A stretch of DNA of 64,000 nucleotides from Mytilus californianus (lineage: Eukaryota > Mollusca > Bivalvia > Mytilida > Mytilidae). This document shows positions 36,906-47,880 of the stretch, piece by piece (the stretch's first letter is position 1; every line of letters starts with the position of its first letter). The stretch is taken from contig NW_026262659.1 in NCBI RefSeq assembly GCF_021869535.1, forward strand, positions 3,348,001-3,412,000, written 5' to 3'. Position numbers and translations under genes: made by a program. The notes beneath the pieces are model-generated. The model ran no database searches, was not told the DNA's origin, and saw nothing but the letters and a program-made list of their open reading frames with translations.

Positions 36906-37448
36906 CATTATTACAGTATCTATACTCAAGGGTAGACAAACCTTAGATTTTCGAATTAGTTATATAAAATTACCGTATCCATGACATGTACATGTATTTA
37001 GGCTGCAAAATGAGATAAACAAATGCCAATGGAGATGTAGGTAAAAATCATTCAGACACATAAAGGACAACAAATACTAACCTATGCCGTTCATTGTGCA
37101 AAAGTGATGTTATGATATTTGTTAAGAATTGTCTTTCTGTCTTTTTCTTTTGTCATTTGTTTGTCTATTTTTGTTTTTTTGCTTTTTTGTTTTTTTTTTG
37201 TTTTTTTTTGCATTTTTTGCATTTTCCTTCAACAATCATTATCAAATTATGAGCAGAATTTGCGTGATCTAAAATAAATTATCTGTGCTGTGTAAACACA
37301 AACGAATATACAAAAACTACAAGTATTTAAAAAAAAAATCAAATGAAATTAAAATTTTATAATAATAAACTACTTAATCATGTTGATAACAACCATATCT
37401 GATAACAACTTGATTTTGCAACTGTACTTTAAACGTACAATTAATATG
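36906..37448. other. 3' flank of the GPCR gene
   Basis: AT-rich with T-runs near 37180-37215. It should hold the receptor's 3' UTR on the minus strand, but no canonical poly(A) signal close to the stop stands out. Confidence 0.5.
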
Positions 37449-38474
37449 TCATTTAACTTGCCGGAAATGTCGTTTGCCGCAACATAGGAAGTATAAGAAA
37501 TTTTCTCGAAATCGAGCGCTGCTAAATGCATACAGAAACGGATTCAATGCAGATTTAAACCAAAGAAACCATGTAAAAGCTTCATAGACCGGGATAATAA
37601 CACAACCATCACAAAATGATATCACAACAGTCAGTATTGTATAGGGTGCCCATGTAAGGAAAAATGCGAAAACAAGTATTGCAAGGGACCTGGCCGCTTT
37701 TGTTGCTTTTTTCGTTGACTTTTGTTTAGCCTTTTCTTTCTTATGAAAGCTTTCATTTTGAACATTCTCTGAACCATGGCTCTGAACGGTCGATATTTGC
37801 ATAGTATGAACTTTGTTATGACGTAATTTTCGGATCTCTATTATTACCAATATATTCAACACGCCAAGGGACGTAAGCGGCAGGAAAAATTCAACCACCG
37901 CTGTCATAGTTGTATACGCAGTATTGTTGACAAATTGTACGTCACAATCATCTGGTTCAACTACATCTTGTCCAGTCCAGTGATCCCAACCAATTATAGC
38001 AGGTCCGTATAGTAAGAAACCAATAATCCATGACGCACACATTTTGAAAATGGCTTTCTTAGCATTTTGTTCAACATAGTAGGCGGCACCTTGTTTTAGA
38101 AGCATCAATCTGTCATAGCTGATAACATTCATTAGTATAACTGTAACAGTACAAGCAAGAAAATCGAGGACAAGATAAACTTTACATACATGGTAACCAT
38201 ACACCCAGGTATTTTTCCTAAGTGTGTACGTTAAATAAACCGTCATGCTTACAGATGCAATTGTTAAATCTGCTATTGCTAGATTAATAAGATATAAGTT
38301 ATAGGTCGTACGTAAATGTTTGTCTCGTATATAAGAAAGTATTGTTAATGTGTTGCCAATTATTGCCTGTAATATCATAAATATTATGATGAAACCAGCA
38401 AAGATCAAAAGTCCATCTGACGCCACGAAGTCTTCGTCTTCAATGTTGGCACTAGATGTTGTGTTTTCTGCCAT
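37449..38474 (-). CDS. class A GPCR, histamine H3/H4-like aminergic receptor
   Basis: A 341-residue seven-helix receptor for the plasma membrane, encoded in one exon. Visible landmarks: possible N-glycosylation at N4, N41 (1.50), LAIAD with D69 (2.50), C97 at the top of helix 3, D104 at the amine-binding position 3.32, D121-R122-L123 in place of DRY, E195 at 5.46, W275-A-P277 in helix 6, N311-P312-F-L-Y315 in helix 7 and a CC pair at 331-332 that could be palmitoylated. D3.32 indicates an aminergic receptor. E195 aligns with the glutamate characteristic of vertebrate H3/H4 receptors, and the ASxxE-FF-P-type helix 5 also points there; the ligand is inferred. Loop 3 (about 219-259) is short and basic. 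The start has a good context (AAGATGG) and follows a likely splice acceptor. Length is normal and there is no frameshift. Confidence 0.85.
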   Translation of the reverse strand: MAENTTSSANIEDEDFVASDGLLIFAGFIIIFMILQAIIGNTLTILSYIRDKHLRTTYNLYLINLAIADLTIASVSMTVYLTYTLRKNTWVYGYHVCKVYLVLDFLACTVTVILMNVISYDRLMLLKQGAAYYVEQNAKKAIFKMCASWIIGFLLYGPAIIGWDHWTGQDVVEPDDCDVQFVNNTAYTTMTAVVEFFLPLTSLGVLNILVIIEIRKLRHNKVHTMQISTVQSHGSENVQNESFHKKEKAKQKSTKKATKAARSLAILVFAFFLTWAPYTILTVVISFCDGCVIIPVYEAFTWFLWFKSALNPFLYAFSSARFRENFLYFLCCGKRHFRQVK

Positions 38475-38500
38475 CTTGACGACTTCCTAAAATGTAAAAA
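38475..38500 (-). promoter_or_regulatory. 5'-UTR splice acceptor of the GPCR gene
   Basis: On the minus strand TTTTTTACATTTTAG precedes GAAGTCGTCAAGATGG. The pyrimidine-rich tract and AG twelve bases before the ATG suggest a leader exon further up (above 38500) joined by splicing. Confidence 0.5.
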
Positions 38501-38666
38501 ACACTTTTTATTATTGATAAGCAATTTTTATTTGGAATCGGGATATATGTATAAGGGAAAAGAGGAATAGCCGAAAATATCGCCAAATCTACCAACACCC
38601 GACTCTCCCGAAATAATATACACAGATTAATATACAAACCAAGTAAAAAAACAACGGAAAACACAG

Positions 38667-38938
38667 GACCTAGATAGCCTGACCTGGTCCACAAGACCTA
38701 GATAGCCTGACCTGGTCCACAGGATCTAGATAGCCTGACCTGGTCCACAGGATCTAGACAGCCTGACCTGGTCCACAGGATCTAGACAGCCTGACCTGGT
38801 CCACAGGATCTAGACAGCCTGACCTGGTCCACAGGATCTAGACAGCCTGACCTAGTCCACAGGATCTAGATAGCCTGACCTGGTCCACAGGATCTAGATA
38901 GCCTTACCTGGTCCACAGGATCTAGATAGCCTGACCTG
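38667..38938. repeat. 28-bp minisatellite, about 9.7 copies
   Basis: The unit GATCTAGATAGCCTGACCTGGTCCACAG is repeated head to tail (first unit starts GACCTAGA). Variants are T/C in AGATAG/AGACAG and single changes. It lies 190 bp upstream of the GPCR start, probably in its 5' intron. The array gives the chance ORF at 38452-38694. Confidence 0.97.
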
Positions 38939-39554
38939 TTATATGTAAAGACATAAAATTAAGTTGTGTTGTAGCAGTCTTAAAGATGTACTTAGGTCAG
39001 GTTTAGGAATTTGTGTCAGATGTTCGGTTTTTTCCTTCAAAACAGGGTAAAATATTTTGCCCCATAACACCCATTTTTCTTTTCATATAAGACTTCAATA
39101 GCTCATATAAGGTCATTTACCAAAATTTAAGCAGATTCTAGATTTCTTTTCTTTCGATTTGAGACCCAAATAATACCAATGCAAATATGAGGTAAAAGTC
39201 CTAGCCAGTCTTTTCCCGCCATTTAAAAAAAAAATAAATATCTCGAAAAGGAGCTCCATAACCTATCAATATTTTTAACTTATTTTGTTCCTTAACTAAT
39301 GCTCTTCTGACTTACAGTATAAATTTTAACTTCTAGATTTTTTTAATTTCACCTAAGTACATCCGAACACAAAATTCTCTGAAGTGCCTATAAAAACTTA
39401 CTGTTGTAACTAGATGTGACTCAGAAATCGTATGATGGGTGATGCATGTAAAACAAGGGGACAGTTTCCCTATTCCATTCATTTTAGTTTTCTAACGTTT
39501 GTTTTAAAGTCATACATACTTTGAGATAATATCAATAATTTTCAAATACTAGTA
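38939..39554. other. no gene seen
   Basis: AT-rich region upstream of the GPCR. 38985-39370 has an inverted look: ACTTAGGTCAGG near 38990 and ACCTAAGTACATCC near 39351 are complementary, so a 380-bp element with short inverted ends is possible. Confidence 0.4.
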
Positions 39555-39928
39555 TATGAATTTAAAAGAGGGACGAAAGATACCAGAGGGACAGTCAAAC
39601 TCATAGATCGAAAACAAACTGACAGGTGCTCCTGAAGGGTAAGCAGATCCTGCTCCACATGTGGCACCCGTCGTGTTGCTTATGTTATTACAAATCCGGT
39701 AAATAGTCTCATTCGATAGGTCACATTCGTGAAAAGGGAAGGGTATTGTAGTTACGACATAAGGAACATATCCGATATCATCTGTGAAACGGTTATTCCA
39801 TAACGGTCAACCAACTCGTGATGGGGTCCGTAAAATTTACGAAGGGATGATTTCAACTTCACCATTTGGAACTCTTGGTTTAATAGCTTCCTTGTGAGCA
39901 GTAATCCTCTATCAAGGAGATCATTAAA
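39555..39928 (-). pseudogene. Penelope-like 3' end fragment
   Basis: Starts with the tail GAGGGACGAAAGATACCAGA and continues into the C-terminal RT codons matching 14290-14420 (TTCACCATTTGGAACTCTTG, GTGAGCAGTAATCCTCTATC). Truncated within that region, as expected from incomplete reverse transcription. Part of the tail (between CAAACTGACA and GGTGCTCC) is deleted. It preserves the uninterrupted site that dates the nested insertion at 13939. Confidence 0.8.
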
Positions 39929-40044
39929 CTGTCCTGCCTTAAAGGAGGAGGGTCCAAGATATAAGTTGGTGCTAAACTTAAAAGTAGGTCATATCTAATA
40001 AGAAAAAAACTTATAAAAATATTCTAAAATAGGCAAACTACGGT

Positions 40045-40205
40045 GACCTATAGTTGTTAATTTCTGTGTCATTTGGTCTCTTATGGAAAGTTGTCTTATT
40101 GGCAAGTATACCACATCTTCTTATTTTTAGCTCACCTGGCCCGAAGGGCCAAGTGAGTTTTCTCATCACTTTGCGTCCGTCGTCGTCTTCGTCGTTAACT
40201 TTTTA
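40045..40205 (+). repeat. R1 end fused to an AGCTCACCTGG fragment
   Basis: 40045-40128 is the R1 3' end (TTAATTTCTGTGTCATTTGG to CATACCACATCTTC). 40129-40205 is the left end of the composite repeat at 25464 (AGCTCACCTGGCCCGAAGGG). Confidence 0.75.
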
Positions 40206-40259
40206 CATTTTGAACTTCACTACAAAAGTCAAAAAGTCTGAAAAGACCAGTTTTTGTCT

Positions 40260-40640
40260 GAATTTGCATGATTTTTTACTCGACATTCTTAATTTGTCTG
40301 AATAATTTTTAAAAATTCTTGACATAGTATGAATTTGTCTAATAAGGTTCTTGATTTTTCTTGACAAGTGTCTTGACAGTATGAACATTGTCTTAAAATT
40401 TCTCGACACTTCCTGTATCATCTGATAAGAGTCTGGATTAGTCTCGACCAATTATTGACTGTCTTAAATTTGTCTCGATCTGTCTTGACATATTCTTGAC
40501 ATTCTTAATAATGTCTGAATATGTCTCGACATATTCTTGAAATTCTAAATAATGTCTGAATATGTCTCGACACATTCTTGACAGTCTTAAATATGTCTTG
40601 ACACTATCTCAACAGTATAAATTTCGCCTGAAATGTGAAC
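40260..40640 (+). repeat. degenerate GTCTTGACA/GTCTGAAT tandem repeats
   Basis: Short related words (TTGTCTGAAT, TTCTTGACA, TGTCTCGACA, TGACAGTCTTAAA) recur every 20-30 bp; the block TGTCTCGACATATTCTTG is nearly repeated at 40459-40590. Degenerate minisatellite. Confidence 0.75.
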
Positions 40641-40859
40641 AGACTTATTCTGCACTGTTTATGACATTCTATTGCTGTTGTATACTCCTTTTTATTATGG
40701 CTAAACTAAACTTTGAAGAATCAAGGATTAATTTGGTATAGTAAGATACCCTTTTGGTGCAACTAAGTTGGAATACCCTGATAATCCCCCATGTAGTTTA
40801 ATTTTGATTTATTTTTATTAAACATTTAAGTAATTGTTTTCACTTGGAATATAAGTCGA

Positions 40860-41640
40860 AGGTATTGACAAACAGCATTTAGATTTTTGCCGTTCGCAAA
40901 ACTGCCAGTCAAATTTGCTTTACTAAAATAGGTGTCTTGTATCTCTTTTGGACCCCACAATTCATCTTTTGGGTTTGTGTGGCTAAAAAAGGAGGGGGGG
41001 GGGGGGGGCTTTCGTTTAGGTCAAAAAATGTGTTCCCATCTTGATTCAAAAACCTTATTCATTTTTTAAAACAACCCAAAAACATTTTTTATTCAAATTT
41101 GAGTGTTGAATTTTATGATTTTTTATCAAAAATAAATATTTGTGATAGTTCCTTCCTGAAAAGAAAAAAATGTTTAGATCTTTATTATGCATGTCTGTTT
41201 GACAACCATTTCATAAGACCGATGATTTCTATAGAAATTATTGATGGGACCCATTATAAATACATTTTTTTTTATTATTCCTGGAGTAGATAATAATTTT
41301 CTTTTAATCTTTGGGAATTATTCAATTTGTTTTTATGTTAAAATAATTTACTTCATACTTTTGATGAAGAAAATCCATTTCAATTCAATTTTTTTTCATC
41401 AAAATGATGATTTTCATTTTCATCTATCAACAAACTTTTTAAATTGTAGTGGCATGGTCGGACAACTGATAAGTTGTATGGCTGATTACAAGGAAAGCAA
41501 TAACTTCTATTTGACAGTTGCGTGTACTCTGGGGTGTGGAATACCTTAATTTTATGGGGAACATCCTGTCCATGTGTAATACTTAATATATTCCAACAGA
41601 TGACATTACACTAATTTTTCTTCTGTTAAATGAATGATTT
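40860..41640 (+). repeat. non-coding segment duplicated at 50578-51550
   Basis: Shared words in the same order include GCCAGTCA, GTGTGGCTAAAAA followed by a G-run, TTTTAAATTGTAGTGGCATGG, GTATGGCTGATTACA, GTGCGTGTAC-like CTGGG..GTGTG, GAACATCCTGTC and ATGTGTAAT..GATGACATTACAC. No common frame is open. The 102-codon ORF at 41241-41549 is not kept in the other copy. Confidence 0.7.
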
Positions 41641-42578
41641 GTATATCATCATAATTTGCTTTTTATATAAACCACATTTTGGTATAATAATTATTTACCA
41701 TATCAACATTGAATATTATGAATGTAGAATGAAATATGTCTACAGTATGATTGGTTTGAATCATTTAATTTATAAGATTTAGGAATCAAAATTTGTAATT
41801 ATTTAAAAACCCACATTGAAATTGTTTTATATCAACACACCCACATTTGAATTATTTTATACTTTAGATTTCATAGCCATATTTGCATTTGTAAAAATAT
41901 TTATATACCCAAATTTTCAATTATTTTACATGCCCAACTTTTATTTTTGTTGTAAAGAAGTGTAACTTGAAACAACAGTATATCATATAAAGAGAAATAA
42001 AGATTAAAGTTATATCATGAATATTGGTCATGATTTGTAAAATATCCAACTAAGTCAGACATCACGTGACTTTTGTGACGTATACTAGCCGCCATTTTAT
42101 ATTGTATTGCCCCATATAAAATGCATAGGTGCTTCAATAAAGTTTAGTTTCCTCATGAACCTGACCAGTTTTCTAACTTTTGCAAATCAATCCTTGATAT
42201 TCAAACATATTTCTATCAAACAATGTTGGTCCCAACAGTTTAATTTTTGATTAAATTCTGTCACTGGAGAATCGTAAAAACATGTACTTTTTCTCGTTAT
42301 TTCTCCGTTGACTCAATGCTAAATGTACCGAAACCCATGTCTACTTGTATAACAAATAAGAAATTCCGTTAATAAAAATAAAACTTTGCAAATCGATTAA
42401 GTATAAACACTGGACACTTTTAATTTGCAAAACACTCATTTGCAAATCCGCCGCCGCCTCTCCTTAGACCTACAGTGTAGTGTATATAACCAAAATGTGC
42501 GGAATTACATGGGATTCAATAATTTCATTGCTTTTCTGCTGTTATTATTATATATATTTTGTAATTTGATTTAGAAAA
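41641..42578. other. no gene seen
   Basis: AT-rich. 42060-42180 holds GTGACGTATACTAGCCGCCA and an AATAAAG motif near 42139. They could mark a transcript end, but no coding sequence supports it. Confidence 0.45.
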
Positions 42579-42582
42579 ACAT

Positions 42583-42800
42583 GGGATTTTCAATATCCCA
42601 TGGGATAAGGCAAATCCCATGGGATTGACCATTATCCCATGGGATTTTGGTTAAATCCCATAGGATTTTTTTGGGTCCCATGGGATAATTGTAGTCCCAT
42701 GGGATATTTGTTGTCCCATGGGACAAATAAAATCCCATGGGACTATAATTATCCCATGGGATTTTTAATATCCCATGGGACAAAATAAAATCCTATGGAA
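42583..42800. repeat. array of eleven ATCCCATGGGAT palindromes
   Basis: Palindrome centres fall at about 42600, 42619, 42639, 42660, 42680, 42699, 42718, 42737, 42756, 42775 and 42795. Spacing is 19-21 bp. The palindrome core is conserved (CCCATGGG in nine copies; CCCATAGG at 42660 and CCTATGGA at 42795) while the 7-10 bp AT-rich linkers differ. The minus-strand ORF through it is a consequence of the repeat. Confidence 0.95.
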
Positions 42801-44074
42801 TTCAAATTATAAATATACAGTAATGTGTATGTTACAATGAATTCTGTTTGGTAGTAAAAAGTTTATAATATATATATGAGTGTATTTTGGTTTTTTTCAT
42901 TTTGTCACAAACATGTTTTTAATTTGTTTATATGACAATAAAGATTATTATTATTTTGGAAAGAATAATAATATTTAAAGTCAAAAAATAAAATCCTTTA
43001 TCTGAAATAAAATGATGACATGTCTTAATAAAAGAAAAAAATATTGATTTGAAATCTTTGTCTTGTTTGTTTTATTATGAAAAATAGAACTGAAAAAAAT
43101 ATTTCATATTCTGACTGAATAAATTGACAAAGCACAGTTAATAGTTTACTCTTTTCATGAGTTAAAATTTTCTTTGTTATAGTTCCATTGCAATACATGA
43201 ATATGCAAACGATTTGAATCTTATACCTTTGTGGTGTTCATAATATTACGTTTATATTTGCAAATTTATAAAATAAACACTTTTCCTGTTAAGTTTTAGT
43301 TTTCTTGTTTCAGCTTGCTATGTACAATTATTCAGTCCACTATATAAGAGTCAAGTAAATAAATTATTTCATCCACTAGAATATTTCTCCAATTCTTAGA
43401 CAAAACATTTTTACAATCTGTTCTTCAAAAATCTTCCTCCGTACATCTTTATTGGATGGAGCGATTTAAATGAGTAGACAAAGCAAGTTCATTTGGACAA
43501 TAAAATACTAATATATTTTTTCATTCCTCCCTTCTTTCAATTGATAATTACGTTGTTGCATTTACATGATTAAGTTCTTGTGCATCTATGATCATGATGA
43601 TATGACTCCTTTTTGTTTATAGTCATTATGATGAAATTTCCTCTTTCTTATGAAGGAAAAAAACACATTTCATTTCAAATTAATAAAAAAGTCACACTAT
43701 GTAGAAAAATATCAACTTTAAGTTTTCTGTTTAGTATTGACTTGTTGAATGATGATCATGAAAACCAAGATGTCTGACCTACAAATACACAAAACTCAAA
43801 AATTATAAATATAGAGGAATACAGCAATAAAATGGCTATTTTATCATGTATATGTACATTTTGATAAAACTTTCATTTGAATATTTAAAATTGTAAGAAC
43901 TCTTATTTCAGTGCTTTGTGTCTATGGTTTTTATATTAGTTGTTTTTTGTGCCTTGTTACAGTCTTTTGAGTTAAGCCAATTGCAACAAATGTTTACAGT
44001 ATGTTCAAATGTTGTGCTGTTATTAAAACCACTGTCCCAGGTTAGGGGTGGGTTGGGTGCTCATAAAATGTTTA
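42801..44074. other. no gene seen
   Basis: Very AT-rich; small ORFs look random. The ORF at 43918-44127 overlaps the start of repeat R1. Confidence 0.5.
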
Positions 44075-45085
44075 TTTTATTAGTTGATATTTGCTTTGAA
44101 TTAGCTGTCAGTAACTGTGAGTACTAATAGATCTGTATGTTGAGTCTTTTTTGTTAAAGGGAAAGAATAAATTTCCAGCCACATCATGTCTGTGTTTTTG
44201 GTAGCTGTTTTTTCTGCTTTGTTGCATTCTAATGAGTTAATAAAATTGAAAATGAAAACGGGAATGTATCAAAATAACCTGACCAAAGAGCAGAAAAAAG
44301 CCCTTTTCAACTGATTTTATAGTTTTTATATTTTTATATTGAACTGACACTTACACCACTGTCCTTAATAAGGGGAGGATTTGGCGCCAGCAAACATGTA
44401 AAACCATGCCACATTTTGTAAGTGGCTGTCCCAAGTCAGGGGCCTGTTATTCAGTGGTTGTCAATTGTTGCTATATATCATATTTGTTTTTTGTTTTTTG
44501 TTTTGTGCAAAAATCAGGCACTTAGCTTTCGCCTTTGTGGTGTTTCCCCCAAGCATGTTTAGCATGGATAGACACCATGCCCTTTTTGAATTGTTTTACA
44601 TTTGTTATTTCATGGCCTTTTATAGATTACTATGCAGTATAGGGTTTGCTCATTGTCGAAGGCTGTACAGTGAACTAATTTTGTTAAATTTAATGTCATT
44701 TGATCTCTATTGGAGAAAAGTCTCAATGGCAATCATACCGCTTCTTATCTTTATATCAACCATGCCATATTTTGCCTGTCCAAAATCAAGAGCCTGTACA
44801 TAGTTCAGTGGTTGATGTTGGTTCACGTCAGTCATACTTGTTTTTTCATAACTTGTTTTTTTTTATAAATTAGTCTGGTTTATTTGAAGTTTGAATTGAT
44901 GTTTTGTTCCAAATTTTGTTTGTGGTGTCTTTTATAGATGACTATATCATGTATAGGGTATGGGTTTTCTCATTATTTACAGGTCATCATTGGCCTCTTA
45001 TAAGTAATTGCATTGCTCACATCCACTTAATTGAGCTCTGGTGGATAGTTTTCTCATTTATCATACCACATCTTATTTTCATAAT
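44075..45085 (+). repeat. two R1 copies in tandem
   Basis: The first (44075-44755) begins TTGCTTTGAATTAGCTGTCA and ends CATACCGCTTCTTATC. The second (44756-45085) lacks the start and ends CATACCACATCTTATTTTC. Both contain GGGGCCTGTT/GAGCCTGT..CAGTGGTTG and the GGGTTTGCTCATTGTCGAAG-like block. Both diverged. Confidence 0.75.
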
Positions 45086-45477
45086 AATCATTATTCAAGG
45101 GCAATAACTTTTATAGAAGTTGACTTACCATTTAGGCTTTGTTGACGTCTGTAAATCTATTTTTGTTGATAATTTCTTTTGTTTATAGTTTCCTTTATCT
45201 TTTATGTTCTTGCCCTACACATAAAAGGGTAAACATTATCATTTAATGACAATAACTACTATTACATAATTAGTACTAGTAGGCAACTGACAATTTTGGA
45301 TCATTTGTATATCTTGTCTTGCTCATCATTTTTGCTGTTTAATATTATCAATATTCTATGAAAATGAGGTCACAGTAATATTAACCTTGTCAGACAGACA
45401 TCTTATTTTTATATGACGACTTGCAGTCATTCCATACACCAACAAATAGACATATGCTCATAATATCTGATAAAATG

Positions 45478-46562
45478 AAACAAGAGTGCACACGCTGAAA
45501 TGTCTCGCCTTCTTTACTAATCACTGATATTATGTTGATAGTTCTAAATAAAAAGCTTTATTACAACTGTCACATAAACTTAACATTAACCAAGAAAACT
45601 AAACATTGACCAATGAACCATGAAAATGAGGTCAAGGTCAGATGAACCATGCCAGGCAGGCATGTACAGCTAACAATTCTTCCATACAACAAATATAGTT
45701 GACCTATTGCTTATAGTTCAAGAAAAACAGACCAAAACACAAAAACTTAACAGTGACCAATGAACTGTGAAAATGAGGTCAAGGTCAAATAAAACCTGTG
45801 CAACTGACATATAGATCATAAAATATTTCCATACACCAAATATAGTTGACCTATTGCATATAGTATTAGAAAAAAAGACCAAAACTCAAAATCTTAACTT
45901 TGACCACTGAACCATGAAAATGAGGTCAATATCAAATAACACCTGCCAGCTAGACATGTACACCTTACAATCATTCCATACACCAAATATAGTAGACCTA
46001 TTGCATACAGTATTAGAAAAACAGACCAAAACACAAAAACTTAACTATAACCACTGAACCATGAAAATGAGGTCAAGGTCAGATGACACCTGCCAGTTGG
46101 ACATGTACACCTTACAGTCCTTCCATACACAGAATATACTTGACCTATTGCTTATAGTATCTGAGATATGGACTTTACCACGAAAACTTAACCTTGTTTA
46201 CTGATCCATGAAATGAGGTCGAGGTCAAGTAAAAACTGTCTGACGGGCATGAGGACCTTGCAAGGTACGCACATACCAAATATAGTTATCCTACTACTTA
46301 TAATAAGAGAGAATTTAACATTACAAAAAATGTTAACTTTTTTTTCAAGTAGTCACTGAACCATGAAAACGAGGTCAAGGACATTGGACATGTAACTGAC
46401 GGAAACTTCGTAACATGAGGCATCCATATACAAAGTATGAAGCATCCAGGTCTTCCACCTCCTAAAATATAAAGCTTTTAAGAAGTAAGCTAACGCCGCC
46501 GTCGGATCACTATCCCTATGTCGAGCTTTCTGCGACAAAAGTCGCAGGCTCGACAAAAACCA
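45478..46562 (+). mobile_element. Helitron-like non-autonomous element with 147-bp core repeats
   Basis: Left end ACAAGAGTGCACACGCTGAA; right end has the hairpin CTGCGACAAAAGTCGCAG within GAGC...GCTCGAC. The core contains ATGAAAATGAGGTCAAGGTC-type words at 45621, 45768, 45914, 46061, 46207 and 46363, about 147 bp apart. An inverted second copy at 61892-63678 has the same two ends. Bivalve elements with a tandem core between unique arms and a terminal hairpin are known as Helitron-like; that assignment is by architecture only. No transposase is present. Confidence 0.65.
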
Positions 46563-47690
46563 AGAAAACTTAGCATTGATCAAAGAACCATAAAATGCGG
46601 TCATGGTTATATGAATCTGCCAGATTTTTTTTTGTATTAAAAAAGATAATGACAACGTTATCTGTAGATGCACGTGAAGTCGTCAAAATTCTTTAATTAT
46701 CAAATGTAATTTGTACACTAGTCTATCATCCTTAGTGAATGGAGTATTGGGTAGAATTGTATGTATGGTCAGAAAGGGGACGTTAACTCTGATGGCTAGT
46801 GAAGAGAGAATGCCACGCTCTTTGCACGTTAAAAACACTTGCAACAACTCTTTGAGGGGTCTGTAGGTGGTCTGCTGAAAGGCAAAATTTCTATCCCTAT
46901 CCAATAAACCCTCATTTACCTATCTCCGCTAGGCGTCGCTAGGTAAACTCAATTTGTGCCAGTAAAATCTACGTTGTACGAAGGCCACGCTTGAAATACA
47001 ATACAGTTATCTCCTAATTTTCTAATGGCACTTTCAAATTTTCAGACCTTCATCCTGGACGACCCCTATTACAGGACCTAATCGCTACCTGTATTTATTG
47101 TAAATTTTTTTTGGTCCTGAACATGCATAACTATTTGCCACTGGACATCAAGTTAGCAATCAATCAATCAACTAGCTTTCAGTAACTTCGAGTATTCTCA
47201 GATCTACATGTAATGACCATAGTTATTCCTAAGCAGGTAGGGATTATACAGTAGAGGATATCAGAAAATATGAATTTCTTGAACTTTGTCATGATAGTAT
47301 GAACAGAACGTGACTTCTGCATTGGGCATCAACTGTGTGTGAGTGTCAAAAGATGGATGGCCAATGTGTAGCCCAAAGGATAGTATTATTATATATAGTA
47401 GTCTCAGTTTTTACGTGCCTATTCTTTTAATTAAGGATCGTCTATTATGTACTATCAATTAACGTATATATCAATCACCTCAATCAGAAAGGAATAGATG
47501 TGAAAATACTAAATAGGATGTACTGCTTAATTAAAGTGCTATGCTGATCTACGCTGGGCAATGCATATTGTAAATAATTTTTTTTTTTTAGATTTCCGAT
47601 CATACTGCTCTAATTCACCAATTTTTTATAATTCTTCTAACTTTTCTTCATGTATATTCATGATATTATCATGATAAAATAACCATTAAA
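46563..47690. other. intergenic; SINE tail at about 47115-47180
   Basis: CATGCATAACTATTTGCCAC, TGGACATCAAG and repeated ATCA units form the 3' end of the SINE seen at 23975. A short R1-start fragment (CTAGCTTTCAGTAACTTCGA) follows. Nothing else recognised. Confidence 0.55.
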
Positions 47691-47734
47691 TTTAATATTT
47701 TTTGTACACAAAATTCTGCAAATAAAATGCTGAA

Positions 47735-47880
47735 AACCGTTTTCCGTCGGGGGGCTTTGCCCCCCCCCCGAACCCCCTACCAGGGCTCTGCCCTAGACCT
47801 GCTGGGGCCTTAAGCGGCCCACAGACCCCCGGCCGCAATTTGTGCCTACAGTTGATTAGATACCTAGCTATGCCCCTGTT
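47735..47880. repeat. GC-rich interspersed repeat
   Basis: GGGGCTTTGCCCC, AGGGCTCTGCCCT and GGGGCCTTAAGCGGCCC are self-complementary blocks in series, far above the local GC content. Probably strong secondary structure; a family I recall from bivalves. Confidence 0.6.

Noticed and set aside
42571..42783. 70-codon ORF rich in HGI/PWD motifs as a repeat protein
   Set aside because: Direct consequence of the CCCATGGG palindrome array; linkers are not codon-conserved.
42583..42800. Palindrome array as a CRISPR
   Set aside because: Units are 12-bp dyads with 7-10 bp linkers, in eukaryotic context; no spacer-length sequences or cas genes.
44465..45107. Membrane-protein-like ORFs of 67-112 codons
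   Set aside because: Hydrophobic look comes from T-rich R1 repeats; frames are not shared between R1 copies.
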